Shown: positions 43,960-52,593 of the stretch, piece after piece
Layout of the letters: each line of letters starts with the position of its first letter
How positions within the stretch are numbered: position 1 is the stretch's first letter
Source: an uncultured Lachnospiraceae bacterium
GTDB taxonomy: Bacteria > Bacillota > Clostridia > Lachnospirales > Lachnospiraceae
DNA: 64,000 bases
Assembly (NCBI GenBank): GCA_947631625.1
Contig: CANRMA010000001.1
Span: 62,001 to 126,000 of the forward strand
Direction: 5' to 3'
Notes under the pieces: generated by a model
The model's database searches: none
Seen by the model: only the letters and a program-made list of their open reading frames with translations
What the model was told of the DNA's origin: nothing
Translations under genes and position numbers: made by a program

Positions 43960-44451
43960 TGGTACTATACAGCAATTTGTACATAACTTACCGTTTTTTC
44001 CGGAGTCATTACATTATCAGAGAAATTACCTTTAATGGTGGGTGTGTAACCTTGGATGTAAGCGGTATGAAACCGGAACCGGACAGTCGAAAGATTAAAG
44101 TCAGTTTATTAAGGACAAAAAACCAGGCCTTTGTAGAAAAACTGGAAAAAATAATATCTACATTTACAACAAAAACAGCAGATTCCGGACAAAGTTAAAG
44201 ATAACCTGAACATAGATTTTGATGAAATCTCGTTGTTTGCGATAAAAAATCTTCTTTTTGTTAATGATGATTATATAACATTCAATGATGTTGCAATACC
44301 GGGAGATGTTGTTATTACGGTAACATTTAAAAATGAAATCATACTCCTTTTAATACATATTCATAAAAGCTTACCCTATATAAAAAGCAGGTCGATTTTT
44401 TATTATCTTCGACCTGCTAAAATACTTATAAATAATATTGCGATTCTTTAA
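43959..44451 (+). pseudogene. Frameshifted partner gene of the nitrilase-like protein
   Basis: Two reading frames join naturally. The first (43959-44198, GTG start touching the previous stop) ends LRTKNQAFVEKLEKIISTFTTK. The second resumes around 44161 as QQIPDKVKDNLNIDFDEISLFAIKNLLF and runs to 44451. Together they would form a protein of about 140-160 residues that I do not recognise. A +1 shift in the AC-rich stretch near 44160-44170 explains the break. Two unrelated small genes are possible but less likely. Confidence 0.5.
44386..44418 (-). terminator. Terminator of the XRE-ImmA-PIN operon
   Basis: AGCAGGTCGA (44386-44395) pairs perfectly with TCGACCTGCT (44409-44418). On the minus strand it is followed by TTTTTATATAG. 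It begins 8 bp after the PIN-like gene stop. Confidence 0.88.
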
Positions 44452-45085
44452 TATATTCACTTAATGTTGTAGGAAGTCTATGTCGTTTTATGACATCAGC
44501 ACAATATCTTTTATATATTGACTTCAATCCTTTACTATTAGACTTATCATTTTTTTGCGCATAATATACAAAAGATTGAAGAATGATAATATCAAATGTT
44601 ATTATGTCTATATCCTTTAAATCCTCCAACTCTCTAGCCACATTATCAACCATAATTTCCTTTGAGCAAAAATAATTCATATTATGATAAGCAGCATATG
44701 CAAGGCTATATACCTCACCACGATCTTTCGAACTCCCTCTTTTATAGTTTACCAGTTCATGACTTGCAATGTTATTAAATATAACAGTGTATTTGGGATC
44801 TTTTCCGTACAAATCTCCTTCCCCTACAATTACAACATTTTTCCCTTTGTAGCCATCAACAAATTTTCGAGCTTCATCATCTAATTCTTTATATACCTCT
44901 TCATGTATGTAAATATCAGTAAAACTTTCAAATAAAGGGGTTATGTATAATTGCTTCATATTCTCAAAAGAGCAATTTTTATCTGAATTTCTTTCCGATA
45001 TTCCCACCATAAATATATTGGCATCAAATAGAATGGGTTTGCTTAATAAATCATGCAAAGCAGTCTTTCTTAGTGGTGTAAACAT
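44426..45085 (-). CDS. PIN-like domain protein, probable toxin/ribonuclease
   Basis: A 219-residue protein with spaced acidic residues typical of PIN nucleases: Asp in PILFDANIFMVG (about residue 21), Glu in IHEEVYKELDDE, Asp-Glu in SSKDRGEVYSLAYAAY, and a later Asp in KEIMVDNVARE. Such proteins cut RNA, often as toxins. It follows the ImmA-like protease gene by 6 bp, and its ribosome site (AGAGGTG) lies within that gene. An operon of XRE regulator, ImmA-like protease and PIN-like nuclease suggests a toxin-antitoxin or stress-response unit. Confidence 0.7.
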   Translation of the reverse strand: MFTPLRKTALHDLLSKPILFDANIFMVGISERNSDKNCSFENMKQLYITPLFESFTDIYIHEEVYKELDDEARKFVDGYKGKNVVIVGEGDLYGKDPKYTVIFNNIASHELVNYKRGSSKDRGEVYSLAYAAYHNMNYFCSKEIMVDNVARELEDLKDIDIITFDIIILQSFVYYAQKNDKSNSKGLKSIYKRYCADVIKRHRLPTTLSEYIKESQYYL

Positions 45086-45091
45086 ACGTAA

Positions 45092-46030
45092 TCACCTCTG
45101 CTTTGCACTTATTATCGAGAACAATTCTTCATCATCCTCTTCTTCGTCATCAACAACCTCATCTTGTTCAACCAATTCATTTATAAGATTCATATCCAAT
45201 GAAAGAATTTTTGCATCTTTGACAATATCATCCTTTGATGCGTTACCTGTAGAAAAAGCTGTTTCCATGTCTTGATATGTCTTACTATACGGAATAATAA
45301 AATTATTCATCGTACCATATAACACAGAAACCAGTTCACTGAATATTTGAATTTCTTGAAGAACCTTCTTTATAAATCCATAGTTTTCAATATACTTTTT
45401 TACTTCTTCGATATAATTTTCTTCTTCAAGTCTATAAATCACTGCTTTAAGCGGCAATTGATATTTTACTGTCATTAAAATGATAAATGATGCAACCTGA
45501 TTAAAACCTAATGACTTAAACTCTGCCACCTGTAGTTTTCTACAATAGTCTCTTACCTCACGATTTAAGGCTTCCTCTGGAAATAATAATTCTGCTGCAA
45601 ACCTACATGCTTTCTTTTCATTCACATCCTTAAGCATACCAAAATCGCAAATATATGGTCTTTCCTTAAACACTTGATAGTCCTTGATGTAATGATAAAA
45701 TTCATGTGCTGCTGCAAAAATCTGATTTACCAAAGGCTTATTACTATTCAAAATAATGTATGCTCTCTCTTTGCCAGTTGTCGGAATGTATAACATTCCA
45801 TCAATTTTATCAGATTCAAACGATACCAATTCAAACCTAATATCAATACTCTGTTTTTGAATCAATTCGAATATACCTGGTCCCATTGGTGCAGAAGCAT
45901 AATCAACTCTTTTTTCTCTAGCTAACTTTTTTATTGCATCTATTTCATCTATCGAAAGCGAAGTTGTATTAAAATCATATTCAGTTTGATAATATTTTTC
46001 GAATAATTCATTATTATCAATCGACGACAT
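45092..46030 (-). CDS. ImmA/IrrE family metallopeptidase
   Basis: A 312-residue protein with the zinc-peptidase motif HEFYH in IFAAAHEFYHYIKD (about residue 125) and the downstream Glu-containing RFAAELLFPEEAL. ImmA-type proteases cleave partner XRE repressors to release them from DNA. The C-terminus is very acidic (EQDEVVDDEEEDDEE). ATG 46030 (MSSIDNNELF) follows AGAGAGG and overlaps the XRE gene end by 14 bp. The longer frame to 46180 lies wholly inside the XRE gene and is rejected. Confidence 0.88.
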   Translation of the reverse strand: MSSIDNNELFEKYYQTEYDFNTTSLSIDEIDAIKKLAREKRVDYASAPMGPGIFELIQKQSIDIRFELVSFESDKIDGMLYIPTTGKERAYIILNSNKPLVNQIFAAAHEFYHYIKDYQVFKERPYICDFGMLKDVNEKKACRFAAELLFPEEALNREVRDYCRKLQVAEFKSLGFNQVASFIILMTVKYQLPLKAVIYRLEEENYIEEVKKYIENYGFIKKVLQEIQIFSELVSVLYGTMNNFIIPYSKTYQDMETAFSTGNASKDDIVKDAKILSLDMNLINELVEQDEVVDDEEEDDEELFSIISAKQR

Positions 46031-46361
46031 AACTACCTCTCTTTGCAAGCATCTCATACTTTTCCTTAATTCTAATACGCTCAACCATTTCTGCAATTTT
46101 CTGCTTATCAGATTCCTTAAGACTACCCATAAGATATACAAGTGCATCTGTTGTAGACTCAACAAAGTAATCGTCAGCACTTGCTCCTGTCAAGCTACAA
46201 ATCTTACTTAACAAATCGATGGTAGGTACTTGTTTACCATTTTCCAACAATGACAAAGTTGGTCTTTTAATATCAAGTTTTTTTGCAAATACATCTTGGG
46301 ATTCTTTTCCCCTAAGAGAAACTAAATCCTTACAAAATTTCTCCGAATTAAATTCCTTCAT
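46017..46361 (-). CDS. XRE-family HTH regulator
   Basis: A 114-residue repressor-like protein. The HTH covers about residues 12-65 (RGKESQDVFAKKLDIKRPTLSLLENGKQVPTIDLLSKICSL). The C-terminal helix KESDKQKIAEMVERIRIKEKYEML could be the dimerisation or protease-target region. It is the first gene of the ImmA/PIN operon, with GGGAGG before the ATG and a consensus promoter 30-60 bp upstream. It probably represses its own operon until cleaved by the neighbouring ImmA-like protease (inference from the ImmR/ImmA paradigm). Confidence 0.88.
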   Translation of the reverse strand: MKEFNSEKFCKDLVSLRGKESQDVFAKKLDIKRPTLSLLENGKQVPTIDLLSKICSLTGASADDYFVESTTDALVYLMGSLKESDKQKIAEMVERIRIKEKYEMLAKRGSYVVD

Positions 46362-46391
46362 GACAAACCTCCCAAAAAATGTACGTTAATT

Positions 46392-46420
46392 ATTTTAACA
46401 AAAACATTTATAACTGTCAA
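46392..46420 (-). promoter_or_regulatory. Promoter of the XRE-ImmA-PIN operon
   Basis: TTGACA (46415-46420), 17-base spacer, TAAAAT (46392-46397) on the minus strand, ending 30 bp before the XRE start codon. TTGGTA/TTAACA-like half repeats upstream may be repressor contacts. The remaining bases to 46653 contain no clear gene; a 34-codon minus-strand frame just after the Abi remnant may be debris. Confidence 0.7.
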
Positions 46421-46653
46421 TACAATGTTGGTATTTTTAACATTATTATATATTATATTATGCTTAATTGACAATAATTTTAACAATAAATTTGAGATTT
46501 ATTCGTAATCACACCCATTCCATTGCTTCAACCAATGGATTATTCGTCAAGCCCGGGTTCTAAAATGATGCAACAGTCCCCTATCGAATCTGCAAAATTA
46601 ATCCTCCATATCTTATGTGGACTTGGAAACTTGATTTCGATCATTTTTATATT

Positions 46654-47600
46654 TTATTGTTTTCTGTATTTGGTTATTTTTCTACAGTTTTCCGGAAACC
46701 CCATTTTCTCATATAATTCCTGTTCCGATATACTATCATGTTTCTTAAGGCATTTATCTATAAACGTTTTAAGTTTCTTTATAAACTTGTACCAACTATC
46801 ACTCAACATATATCTTAAAGCAATCACAGAGGAAAATGAATCATTTTTTCCATTCACATATTGTATGCCTTTTTGAGCAATCTTTAATTTCATATGTATT
46901 GGTATATCCGGAATACTATCAGTAGTTCTATATGTAAATAACCTTTCACCATGCACACAAACATATCTGAACTTTACCATTACAGCCAAAATGGATATCA
47001 TTTGACTTTCATTGATACATGGATAATTCCTGCTGACTTTAATCCGTATATCCTGTGGAAGCAGCATATACATTTTTGAGATATTTCCAAATGTCAATGC
47101 ATTTTTCAGTACCCATAACGGAACATTCCCATATTTTCTCTGTGCATGATTTATGTAATGATAGTCTGTCGGCTTTGTAACATACCCTCTAATATTTTTA
47201 TTAAACGGTCAATATCTCTCTGATTTTTCTTACCTACATAATTGTAATTTGCAGTATCGAGATATTCCTTTTGATTCTCGCCATTCTTCTCTGTAAAGTA
47301 ATAAGATACTTGTGACTTTATTTCATTTTCTACTTTAAAGAGATATCTCAAAAATAACTACCTTAAGGATTCGTCAAAATAATATAACTCTACGATATCC
47401 ATAAATCTCGTTCCATCCTTGCACTTCTTGGTTGTCGGATTTTTGAAAATATCCTTGTACCCTCCAATTAATTAATAGTAGCTTGTCTGTCTTAAAATCT
47501 CCTTGGCATATGCCTCATCATCAATTTGCAGAATTTTTTCATTCTTCAGTTTTTCAATTTGCTGATCATAACTCAAAAAAATCTTTGGCATATACAACAT
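46654..47600 (-). pseudogene. Decayed Abi_2 family (AbiD/AbiF-type) abortive-infection gene
   Basis: Reading across breaks from 47600 gives an Abi_2 protein: MLYMPKIFLSYDQQIEKLKN, ILRQTSYY-stop-LIGGYKDIF, RFMDIVELYYFDESLR-stop-LFLRYLFKVENEIKSQVSYYF. Then comes a frameshift at AAAAATATTAGAGG (one A too few), resuming IRGYVTKPTDYHYINHAQRKYG ... LTFGNISKMYMLLPQDIR ... MVKFRYVCVHGERLF and ending at 46654. Two in-frame stops plus one frameshift show it is dead. It lies directly downstream of a small RNA gene with its own promoter and terminator. Confidence 0.85.
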
Positions 47601-47610
47601 TTCCTTAAAG

Positions 47611-47680
47611 TAAAAAGAGGAGACCCCGCAGGTTCTCCCCCGGTCGCAGGCCTCACAGGTTTCTGCAACGCAATCACTGT
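47611..47680 (-). ncRNA. Small structured RNA upstream of the Abi gene (abiF-RNA-like)
   Basis: On the minus strand a consensus promoter starts transcription near 47680-47678. About 65 GC-rich bases later the transcript ends at GGAGAACC-TGC-GGGGTCTCC (47638-47619) followed by TCTTTTTA. The Abi start codon lies just beyond, at 47600. The RNA is much more GC-rich than its surroundings. The abiF RNA motif is a known structured RNA found just upstream of AbiF-type genes; position and architecture fit, but I cannot fold or align it here. Confidence 0.62.
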
Positions 47681-47684
47681 ACTT

Positions 47685-47713
47685 ATCTTACTTAACTTTG
47701 CACTTCATGTCAA
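47685..47713 (-). promoter_or_regulatory. Promoter of the small RNA
   Basis: TTGACA (47708-47713), 17-base spacer, TAAGAT (47685-47690) on the minus strand. No start codon lies between it and the terminator at 47611-47638. Confidence 0.75.
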
Positions 47714-47770
47714 GCAATTTCTACAGCCACTATAGTATATGCTATTATTTATTTTTTAATACCCAAATAA

Positions 47771-48637
47771 TTATGAAGGCTCAACACCGTACGCATCTAG
47801 CTTATCAGTCAATTCCTTTATCATATATAGAGTACGTGCCATAGCCTGTTCTGAAATCATCCCTGCATCAAACAAATGCTTATCTCTGCTTTCTATTCTG
47901 CTGTGTAACGCATCTATTCCGTAAAATACATTCAATAAAGCAAAATTGAACACTTGCTTCCAAGTTGTCAAATCAGATTTACCAAGCTCTATTTTAAACA
48001 CAGAATCCGCATCATATTCATCCAATATTGCTTCTCTGAATGATGCAACCTTTCCCCGGTTAGAATGTTCATATTCACTTCCTTCACAATACATCGAAAT
48101 ATATACACCAAATAATTCTTGTTTCTCTTTTGCTAATTTTGCAATACTCTTAGCATATATCTTTTCAGTATTGTACCCTTCACTTGAGAGCAGTGTTTCT
48201 ACCTGTGTTATTTTTTCTTCTATTTCACTCTCCTCAATCATCTCCGCACCGGAATTTTTAATTTTTTCTTCATTTTCAGATACATACTTTTGTATATTTC
48301 TAAACTGAAGTAATTTTGAAATATGGTACTCATAATAATACTCTTTGGTTCGCTCATTGTTGTGATCATCACACAAATAACTAATCCACAGTGTGTTATT
48401 AAATTGACTCCTTGCCAGTATATACGCTTCCTGCTCCATGTTATTTTCCAAAAGAACCAGGCAGCTCTCAAATAAATTTATATTCTTAGCCAACAAAGAA
48501 AGAACTTCTCTGATCCATTCATATCCTTCCAAAATGATTATTGGACTTCCTTCTTTTAATACTTCTTTGCCAATGTATTCTTCTATAAACTTTCCCTGTT
48601 CTATCAGTTCTTTAAATTCCGCCTGTTTTCTACGCAT
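47771..48637 (-). CDS. DUF5677-like helical protein, third gene of RES operon
   Basis: A 288-residue, mostly helical, acidic protein. The central segment LEGYEWIREVLSLLAKNINLFESCLVLLENNMEQEAYILARSQFNNTLWISYL resembles DUF5677-type proteins, in which a helical bundle carries an ARS-type motif. No catalytic motif is clear. It ends the three-gene operon, 13 bp after the RES-domain gene. By position it may be an antitoxin, immunity protein or effector (inference). Its codon use and AT-richness match the two genes upstream. Confidence 0.6.
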   Translation of the reverse strand: MRRKQAEFKELIEQGKFIEEYIGKEVLKEGSPIIILEGYEWIREVLSLLAKNINLFESCLVLLENNMEQEAYILARSQFNNTLWISYLCDDHNNERTKEYYYEYHISKLLQFRNIQKYVSENEEKIKNSGAEMIEESEIEEKITQVETLLSSEGYNTEKIYAKSIAKLAKEKQELFGVYISMYCEGSEYEHSNRGKVASFREAILDEYDADSVFKIELGKSDLTTWKQVFNFALLNVFYGIDALHSRIESRDKHLFDAGMISEQAMARTLYMIKELTDKLDAYGVEPS

Positions 48638-48650
48638 AAAAAATTCTCCC

Positions 48651-49910
48651 TTAATATTTTGTTATAAACTTGCAGCCATCCTGCTGATACTCATATACTT
48701 CCATCTCACCATCAATATATGTTGCATCTTCCACATTAAAAAGAGTAACACATTTTCCTTGCAAACCAATCAATGCCATTCTTGTACTTCTGTAGGCTAC
48801 TCCACCAAATCCCTTAGCCATCAGATATATGCTAAATGCTCTAAAAGGAATATATGCTTCTAACTTATGATCATCCTCTTTATCCACAGCATAAAAAATC
48901 GAGTCACAGATATTTCCAATCAAAATCTTTGAAAGTTGTAACTGTACCTGACGGTGTATTTCTCTATCTAAACCTAGCTTTTTCTGTATTCGCTCCAACT
49001 CTGCTCTAAATGATTTCTCATCCTTATGCTTCGCATACGACACCATTCGATTCTTTAGCTTAGGCTTATCCTGAATCACCTGCAATATTCTTTCTTTGTA
49101 ATCATGCTCAGATTCTGTTAATTCCTCTAATTGCTCATCATAATCAATACCATCATATGACAAGTCCAATATCTTGACTCTTTTATGTACTACTTTAAAT
49201 TTACATACCGAGAGTTGTTCTCCATTTTTAGCTCTTAACTCCTCAAAGCATGTTTTCTGGGCAAGCTTTATATTCTGGCAGTCCTGTCCCTCATTATCAT
49301 ATGCTAAATAAAGAAAGGCTTCTCCATCTTCATTCCATCTAGTATCGTGGCAATATGCTAAATCAGGAATAATGTATTTGTAATTGTCAAATACCTCATA
49401 TCGGCTTGCTCTATATAAATTTTGGAATTCTCTGAGCTGTTTTACAATGAAATCCGGAAATGCTTTCATTGTTTCAGCAAAAAAATCATCAAATATCTTT
49501 ATAAAACTTGCTTCATTAGCGGCAACACTTTTCCCATCCGGAAGTTCCTTCCACAACTGCAAAATAAATTCTTGTGTATGCTTCCAATAAACTTGAGAAT
49601 ACTCCTCCATAAAATTTGTCTTTCCAAATCTGAAATACAACTTATTAAGATTATTCAACAAAATGTTGATATACATATCGTGGTATTCCTCTTCGTACTC
49701 TGACCACTCTTCTTCTGTTGGACTAATTCCAATTGCCTCTTCTACTGCTTTTACTGTAGCATTAAATCGTGACAACACTTGATAGATATATTCCTGATGT
49801 TTCACATCCGTTTCCCTGTTTAATACTTCAAGAATAGCAGTTGTAACTGTTCCTCCAAACCTGCCTTTAAGTTTATTCAGCTCTATTGCAAAATACATTT
49901 GATTAAACAT
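48651..49910 (-). CDS. RES-domain protein (predicted NAD+-degrading or ADP-ribosyltransferase-fold toxin)
   Basis: A 419-residue protein. The N-terminal 160 residues are helical and charged. From about residue 165 it matches the RES layout: LYRASRYEVF (Arg), CHDTRWNEDGEAFLYLAYDN (the gRwn..g..LYLA block), a helix with Glu (TCFEELRAKNG), VVHKRVKILDL, and near the end YIPFRAFSIYLMAKGFGGVAYRST ... CVTLFNVED. RES toxins of RES-Xre systems degrade NAD+ or ADP-ribosylate targets. Here there is no Xre antitoxin; it sits between two unrelated genes with gaps of 13-14 bp. The large N-terminal region is unusual. Confidence 0.68.
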   Translation of the reverse strand: MFNQMYFAIELNKLKGRFGGTVTTAILEVLNRETDVKHQEYIYQVLSRFNATVKAVEEAIGISPTEEEWSEYEEEYHDMYINILLNNLNKLYFRFGKTNFMEEYSQVYWKHTQEFILQLWKELPDGKSVAANEASFIKIFDDFFAETMKAFPDFIVKQLREFQNLYRASRYEVFDNYKYIIPDLAYCHDTRWNEDGEAFLYLAYDNEGQDCQNIKLAQKTCFEELRAKNGEQLSVCKFKVVHKRVKILDLSYDGIDYDEQLEELTESEHDYKERILQVIQDKPKLKNRMVSYAKHKDEKSFRAELERIQKKLGLDREIHRQVQLQLSKILIGNICDSIFYAVDKEDDHKLEAYIPFRAFSIYLMAKGFGGVAYRSTRMALIGLQGKCVTLFNVEDATYIDGEMEVYEYQQDGCKFITKY

Positions 49911-49924
49911 ACATCTACCTTCCC

Positions 49925-50716
49925 TTATTCATAAAAATAATACCTATTTACTGTATATTGTATAAGTTCCAAAATATCAGTTGCTAGTATTTCCTTATCC
50001 GTATTTCCATCAAAATGAATTTCATAATCATAGTTCCAAAAGTACTTTCCTGCGAAATAAGAAACAAACTGGTATATTATAGAAACCTGGTTATAGTCCT
50101 TTATATTGGAAAACGGTATTTTAAATTTTACTAAAAATGCCCTTCCATTTGCTCTCAAATATTCATATAACTGTGGATACTCATTCTTTAATGCATCCCT
50201 TGCCAATTCTCCTCCAATGTTTTCGCAGAATTGTTCATATCCAGCATGCATATCTTCACTTAAAAGACCTATATCTGAATAAAAGCATAGTTGCGGTTCT
50301 CTGCCATGCGAAGGATATTTCCAATAATATTTCTTTTTTATGGTTTCAACCGCTTGAGTAATTTCTTCCTCTGAAACTTTAAGAGTATGTAATGTTTTAA
50401 TAGCATGTGCGCTATATGCATTCCACTCATTGGTCTGAAGACCAGATGTGAGAATTATTTTCTCATCCAGTGTTTTAGTTGAATGATAGCAAATCATCTC
50501 ATACTTCTCAAACAGCACACACAGTTCTCTGTAAAAGTAATATGCCGAACTCGGTCCCATATAATCTTCTATTGCACAATTTACATCCTTATCATATTCA
50601 ATTTCACATTCCTTAATCTTAGATACTATACTACAAGGCATGCTTTGAAATCTCTCCAATATTTTTTGCTCTATTTCCATAGGAATTGTGCTTATATCTG
50701 AAACATCAATTATCAT
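49925..50716 (-). CDS. Unknown protein, possible ADP-ribosyltransferase-like fold, first gene of RES operon
   Basis: A 263-residue protein that I do not recognise with confidence. The central part reads MICYHSTKTLDEKIILTSGL, then LCFYSDIGLL, then YEQFCENIGGELARDALK and RAFLVKFKIPFSNI. The order His, Tyr, then GGE resembles the H-Y-E arrangement of some ADP-ribosyltransferases and RES-like proteins, but this is only pattern reading. GGGAG lies five bases before the ATG at 50716, and a promoter lies 60-90 bp upstream. It opens a three-gene operon with the RES protein and a DUF5677-like protein. Confidence 0.6.
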   Translation of the reverse strand: MIIDVSDISTIPMEIEQKILERFQSMPCSIVSKIKECEIEYDKDVNCAIEDYMGPSSAYYFYRELCVLFEKYEMICYHSTKTLDEKIILTSGLQTNEWNAYSAHAIKTLHTLKVSEEEITQAVETIKKKYYWKYPSHGREPQLCFYSDIGLLSEDMHAGYEQFCENIGGELARDALKNEYPQLYEYLRANGRAFLVKFKIPFSNIKDYNQVSIIYQFVSYFAGKYFWNYDYEIHFDGNTDKEILATDILELIQYTVNRYYFYE

Positions 50717-50776
50717 TTAAGCTCCCTTCTTAATACCAATTACAACTGCTTTCTCTATATTTGTATCCTTATTTAT

Positions 50777-50806
50777 ATTATACTTGATGGTACTGTCTTT
50801 CTACAA
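50777..50806 (-). promoter_or_regulatory. Promoter of the RES operon
   Basis: TATAAT (50777-50782) is preceded by an 18-base spacer and TTGTAG (50801-50806) on the minus strand. It lies between the recombinase terminator and the first RES-operon gene. Confidence 0.55.
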
Positions 50807-50846
50807 TCTGCATTTTATATCTTTTCATTTATGCCAACAATAAAAC

Positions 50847-50863
50847 GCCCGAACCCATCGGGC
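50847..50863. terminator. Terminator after the recombinase genes
   Basis: GCCCGA-ACCCA-TCGGGC with A-rich and T-rich flanks on both sides (AAAAC and ATTTTATT). It lies 70 bp after the recombinase stop at 50933, so it ends that transcript and insulates the RES operon. Confidence 0.82.
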
Positions 50864-50932
50864 ATTTTATTCTTACCATAAATTCAGGCAGGAATTGCGT
50901 TTCCTTATTCATTTGTCATCCCTGCCTGTCAC

Positions 50933-52573
50933 TTACTCATATCTGATTTCCTGCTCCATGACGATTCCCGACTGGAACTGGATTATCAACTTCTCGGCAG
51001 AGACTACCTTGATGCTTGCTATCGGCCTTCTTACAAGGTCATTATCAAATTCCGGTATCTGGCAGGTCTGTTTCTCTAGGAAACTATCCATATCCTTCAA
51101 CCGCTGTTCATAACTGTCTGCCAGTTTTTTCTTCCGTCTGGCCTCTATCTGCTCCTCTTTTAAGGTGTTGATTTCTTCTTCTATCCTGCGGTACCTTTTA
51201 TCGAATTCATCGGTGTAGGAACCTACCCTTGCATTCTCCGCAATCAGAGCCACCATCTCTTCCTGCTTTCTCTCGATTTTTTCATCGTATTCGTCCGGCT
51301 CCTGCTCCCCACCATAGCTTCCAATTACCCGGATGACGTTCTGTCTAAAGGCTCCTACAAAATCTCCGTCATTGCAGGTGATTCTGTTTATTGCCTCCAT
51401 AACCGCTCTGTTTAATGCTCCCTCCTCCAGTGTCTCGGACTTCTTGCAGTTCTTGGTTCCGTTTGTCAGTCGGTTACTGCACCGCCACACAATCTTCTTT
51501 TTCCCATTTCTCGACCATGTAACTCTTCTGTATTCCTGCCCGCAATCTCCGCAGAGCAGCAAACCGGTGAGGGCATATTCTGAGGAAAATTTGCTTTTCT
51601 GATTCTTCTTGCGTGTTACCGCAGATTTGTTCATGGATGCACGTCTCGCCAGTTCTTCCTGCACCCGGTAAAATAATTCCTTGGGGATGATTGGCTCATG
51701 GTCATCTTCCACATAATACTGTGGCACGATTCCCTTATTTATAACCTTCTTCTTGGTCATGAAATCTACTGTATAGGTCTTCTGCAGCAGGGCATCTCCC
51801 ATGTACTTCTCATTCCGAAGCATTTTGAAAATTACCGAGTCATACCATTTATCCTGTCCTGTTGCAGTTTTTATGCTATTCTCCTCTAGGTACTGGATTA
51901 TCTTTTTGGCACTGCAGCCCTCCAGATAAAGTCTGAAAATCAACCGCACGATTTCTGCCTCCTCCGGTACGATGACCAGATCGCCATTTTCGTTTTTAGT
52001 GTATCCCATAAATTTATTGTGGTTGACAATCATCTTGCCATTTTCAAATCTTCGCACCACACCCCATCTGGTGTTCTCGCTGATGTTACGGCTCTCTTCC
52101 TGTGCCAGACTGCTTAAGATGGTAATCAGGATTTCTCCGGTTCCATCCAAGGTGTTGACACCCTCTTTCTCGAAAACCACTGCTACATTCTTTTCCTTGA
52201 GTTTTCGGATGGTCAACAAGGAGTCTACCGTATTTCTGGCAAATCGACTTACCGACTTTGTCAGTATCATGTCGATTTTCCCATCCAGCGCATCCTTTAT
52301 CATGGCATTGAAATCGTCACGTTTCTTGGTATTGGTTGCACTCTTTCCGTCATCGGCATAAATACCAGCCATTTTCCAGTTGTCTGTTTCCTGTATTTTT
52401 CGTGTGTAGTATTCCACCTGTGCCTCGTAGCTGCTCTCCTGCTCCTCAAGCTCGGTGCTGACTCGGCAGTAGGCGGCTACCCGCAGTTTTTTCTCTGACA
52501 GCTTGATACTCCTGTCATACTGCGGTTTTGCAGGTATCATGGATACTTTCTTCTTTACCGCTGCCTGTGGCAT
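50933..52573 (-). CDS. Large serine recombinase (complete)
   Basis: A 546-residue site-specific recombinase. The catalytic resolvase domain has RVAAYCRVSTELEEQESSYEAQ with the nucleophile Ser, then GIYADDGKSATNTKKRDDFNAMI and SRFARNT. The Recombinase domain is about residues 190-300; the zinc ribbon reads LLCGDCGQEYRR ... WRCSNRLTNGTKNC; a long coiled coil follows (about 430-510). Such enzymes integrate and excise mobile elements. AAAGGAG precedes the ATG. It is the third of three adjacent recombinase genes read on the minus strand, 20 bp after the catalytic-domain-less one. Confidence 0.94.
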   Translation of the reverse strand: MPQAAVKKKVSMIPAKPQYDRSIKLSEKKLRVAAYCRVSTELEEQESSYEAQVEYYTRKIQETDNWKMAGIYADDGKSATNTKKRDDFNAMIKDALDGKIDMILTKSVSRFARNTVDSLLTIRKLKEKNVAVVFEKEGVNTLDGTGEILITILSSLAQEESRNISENTRWGVVRRFENGKMIVNHNKFMGYTKNENGDLVIVPEEAEIVRLIFRLYLEGCSAKKIIQYLEENSIKTATGQDKWYDSVIFKMLRNEKYMGDALLQKTYTVDFMTKKKVINKGIVPQYYVEDDHEPIIPKELFYRVQEELARRASMNKSAVTRKKNQKSKFSSEYALTGLLLCGDCGQEYRRVTWSRNGKKKIVWRCSNRLTNGTKNCKKSETLEEGALNRAVMEAINRITCNDGDFVGAFRQNVIRVIGSYGGEQEPDEYDEKIERKQEEMVALIAENARVGSYTDEFDKRYRRIEEEINTLKEEQIEARRKKKLADSYEQRLKDMDSFLEKQTCQIPEFDNDLVRRPIASIKVVSAEKLIIQFQSGIVMEQEIRYE

Positions 52574-52593
52574 ATCTGCTCCTTTCCGGCTCC

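Noticed and set aside
45092-46180. Longer start of the ImmA-like protein at 46180
   Set aside because: The extra 50 residues overlap the XRE gene in another frame; the ATG at 46030 has a good ribosome site.
46523-46876. Plus-strand 117-residue frame
   Set aside because: Antisense to the Abi pseudogene; no ribosome site or domain.
47526-47735. Plus-strand frame resembling a small membrane peptide
   Set aside because: It spans the antisense of the small RNA gene and Abi start; hydrophobic end is from the promoter region, with no ribosome site.
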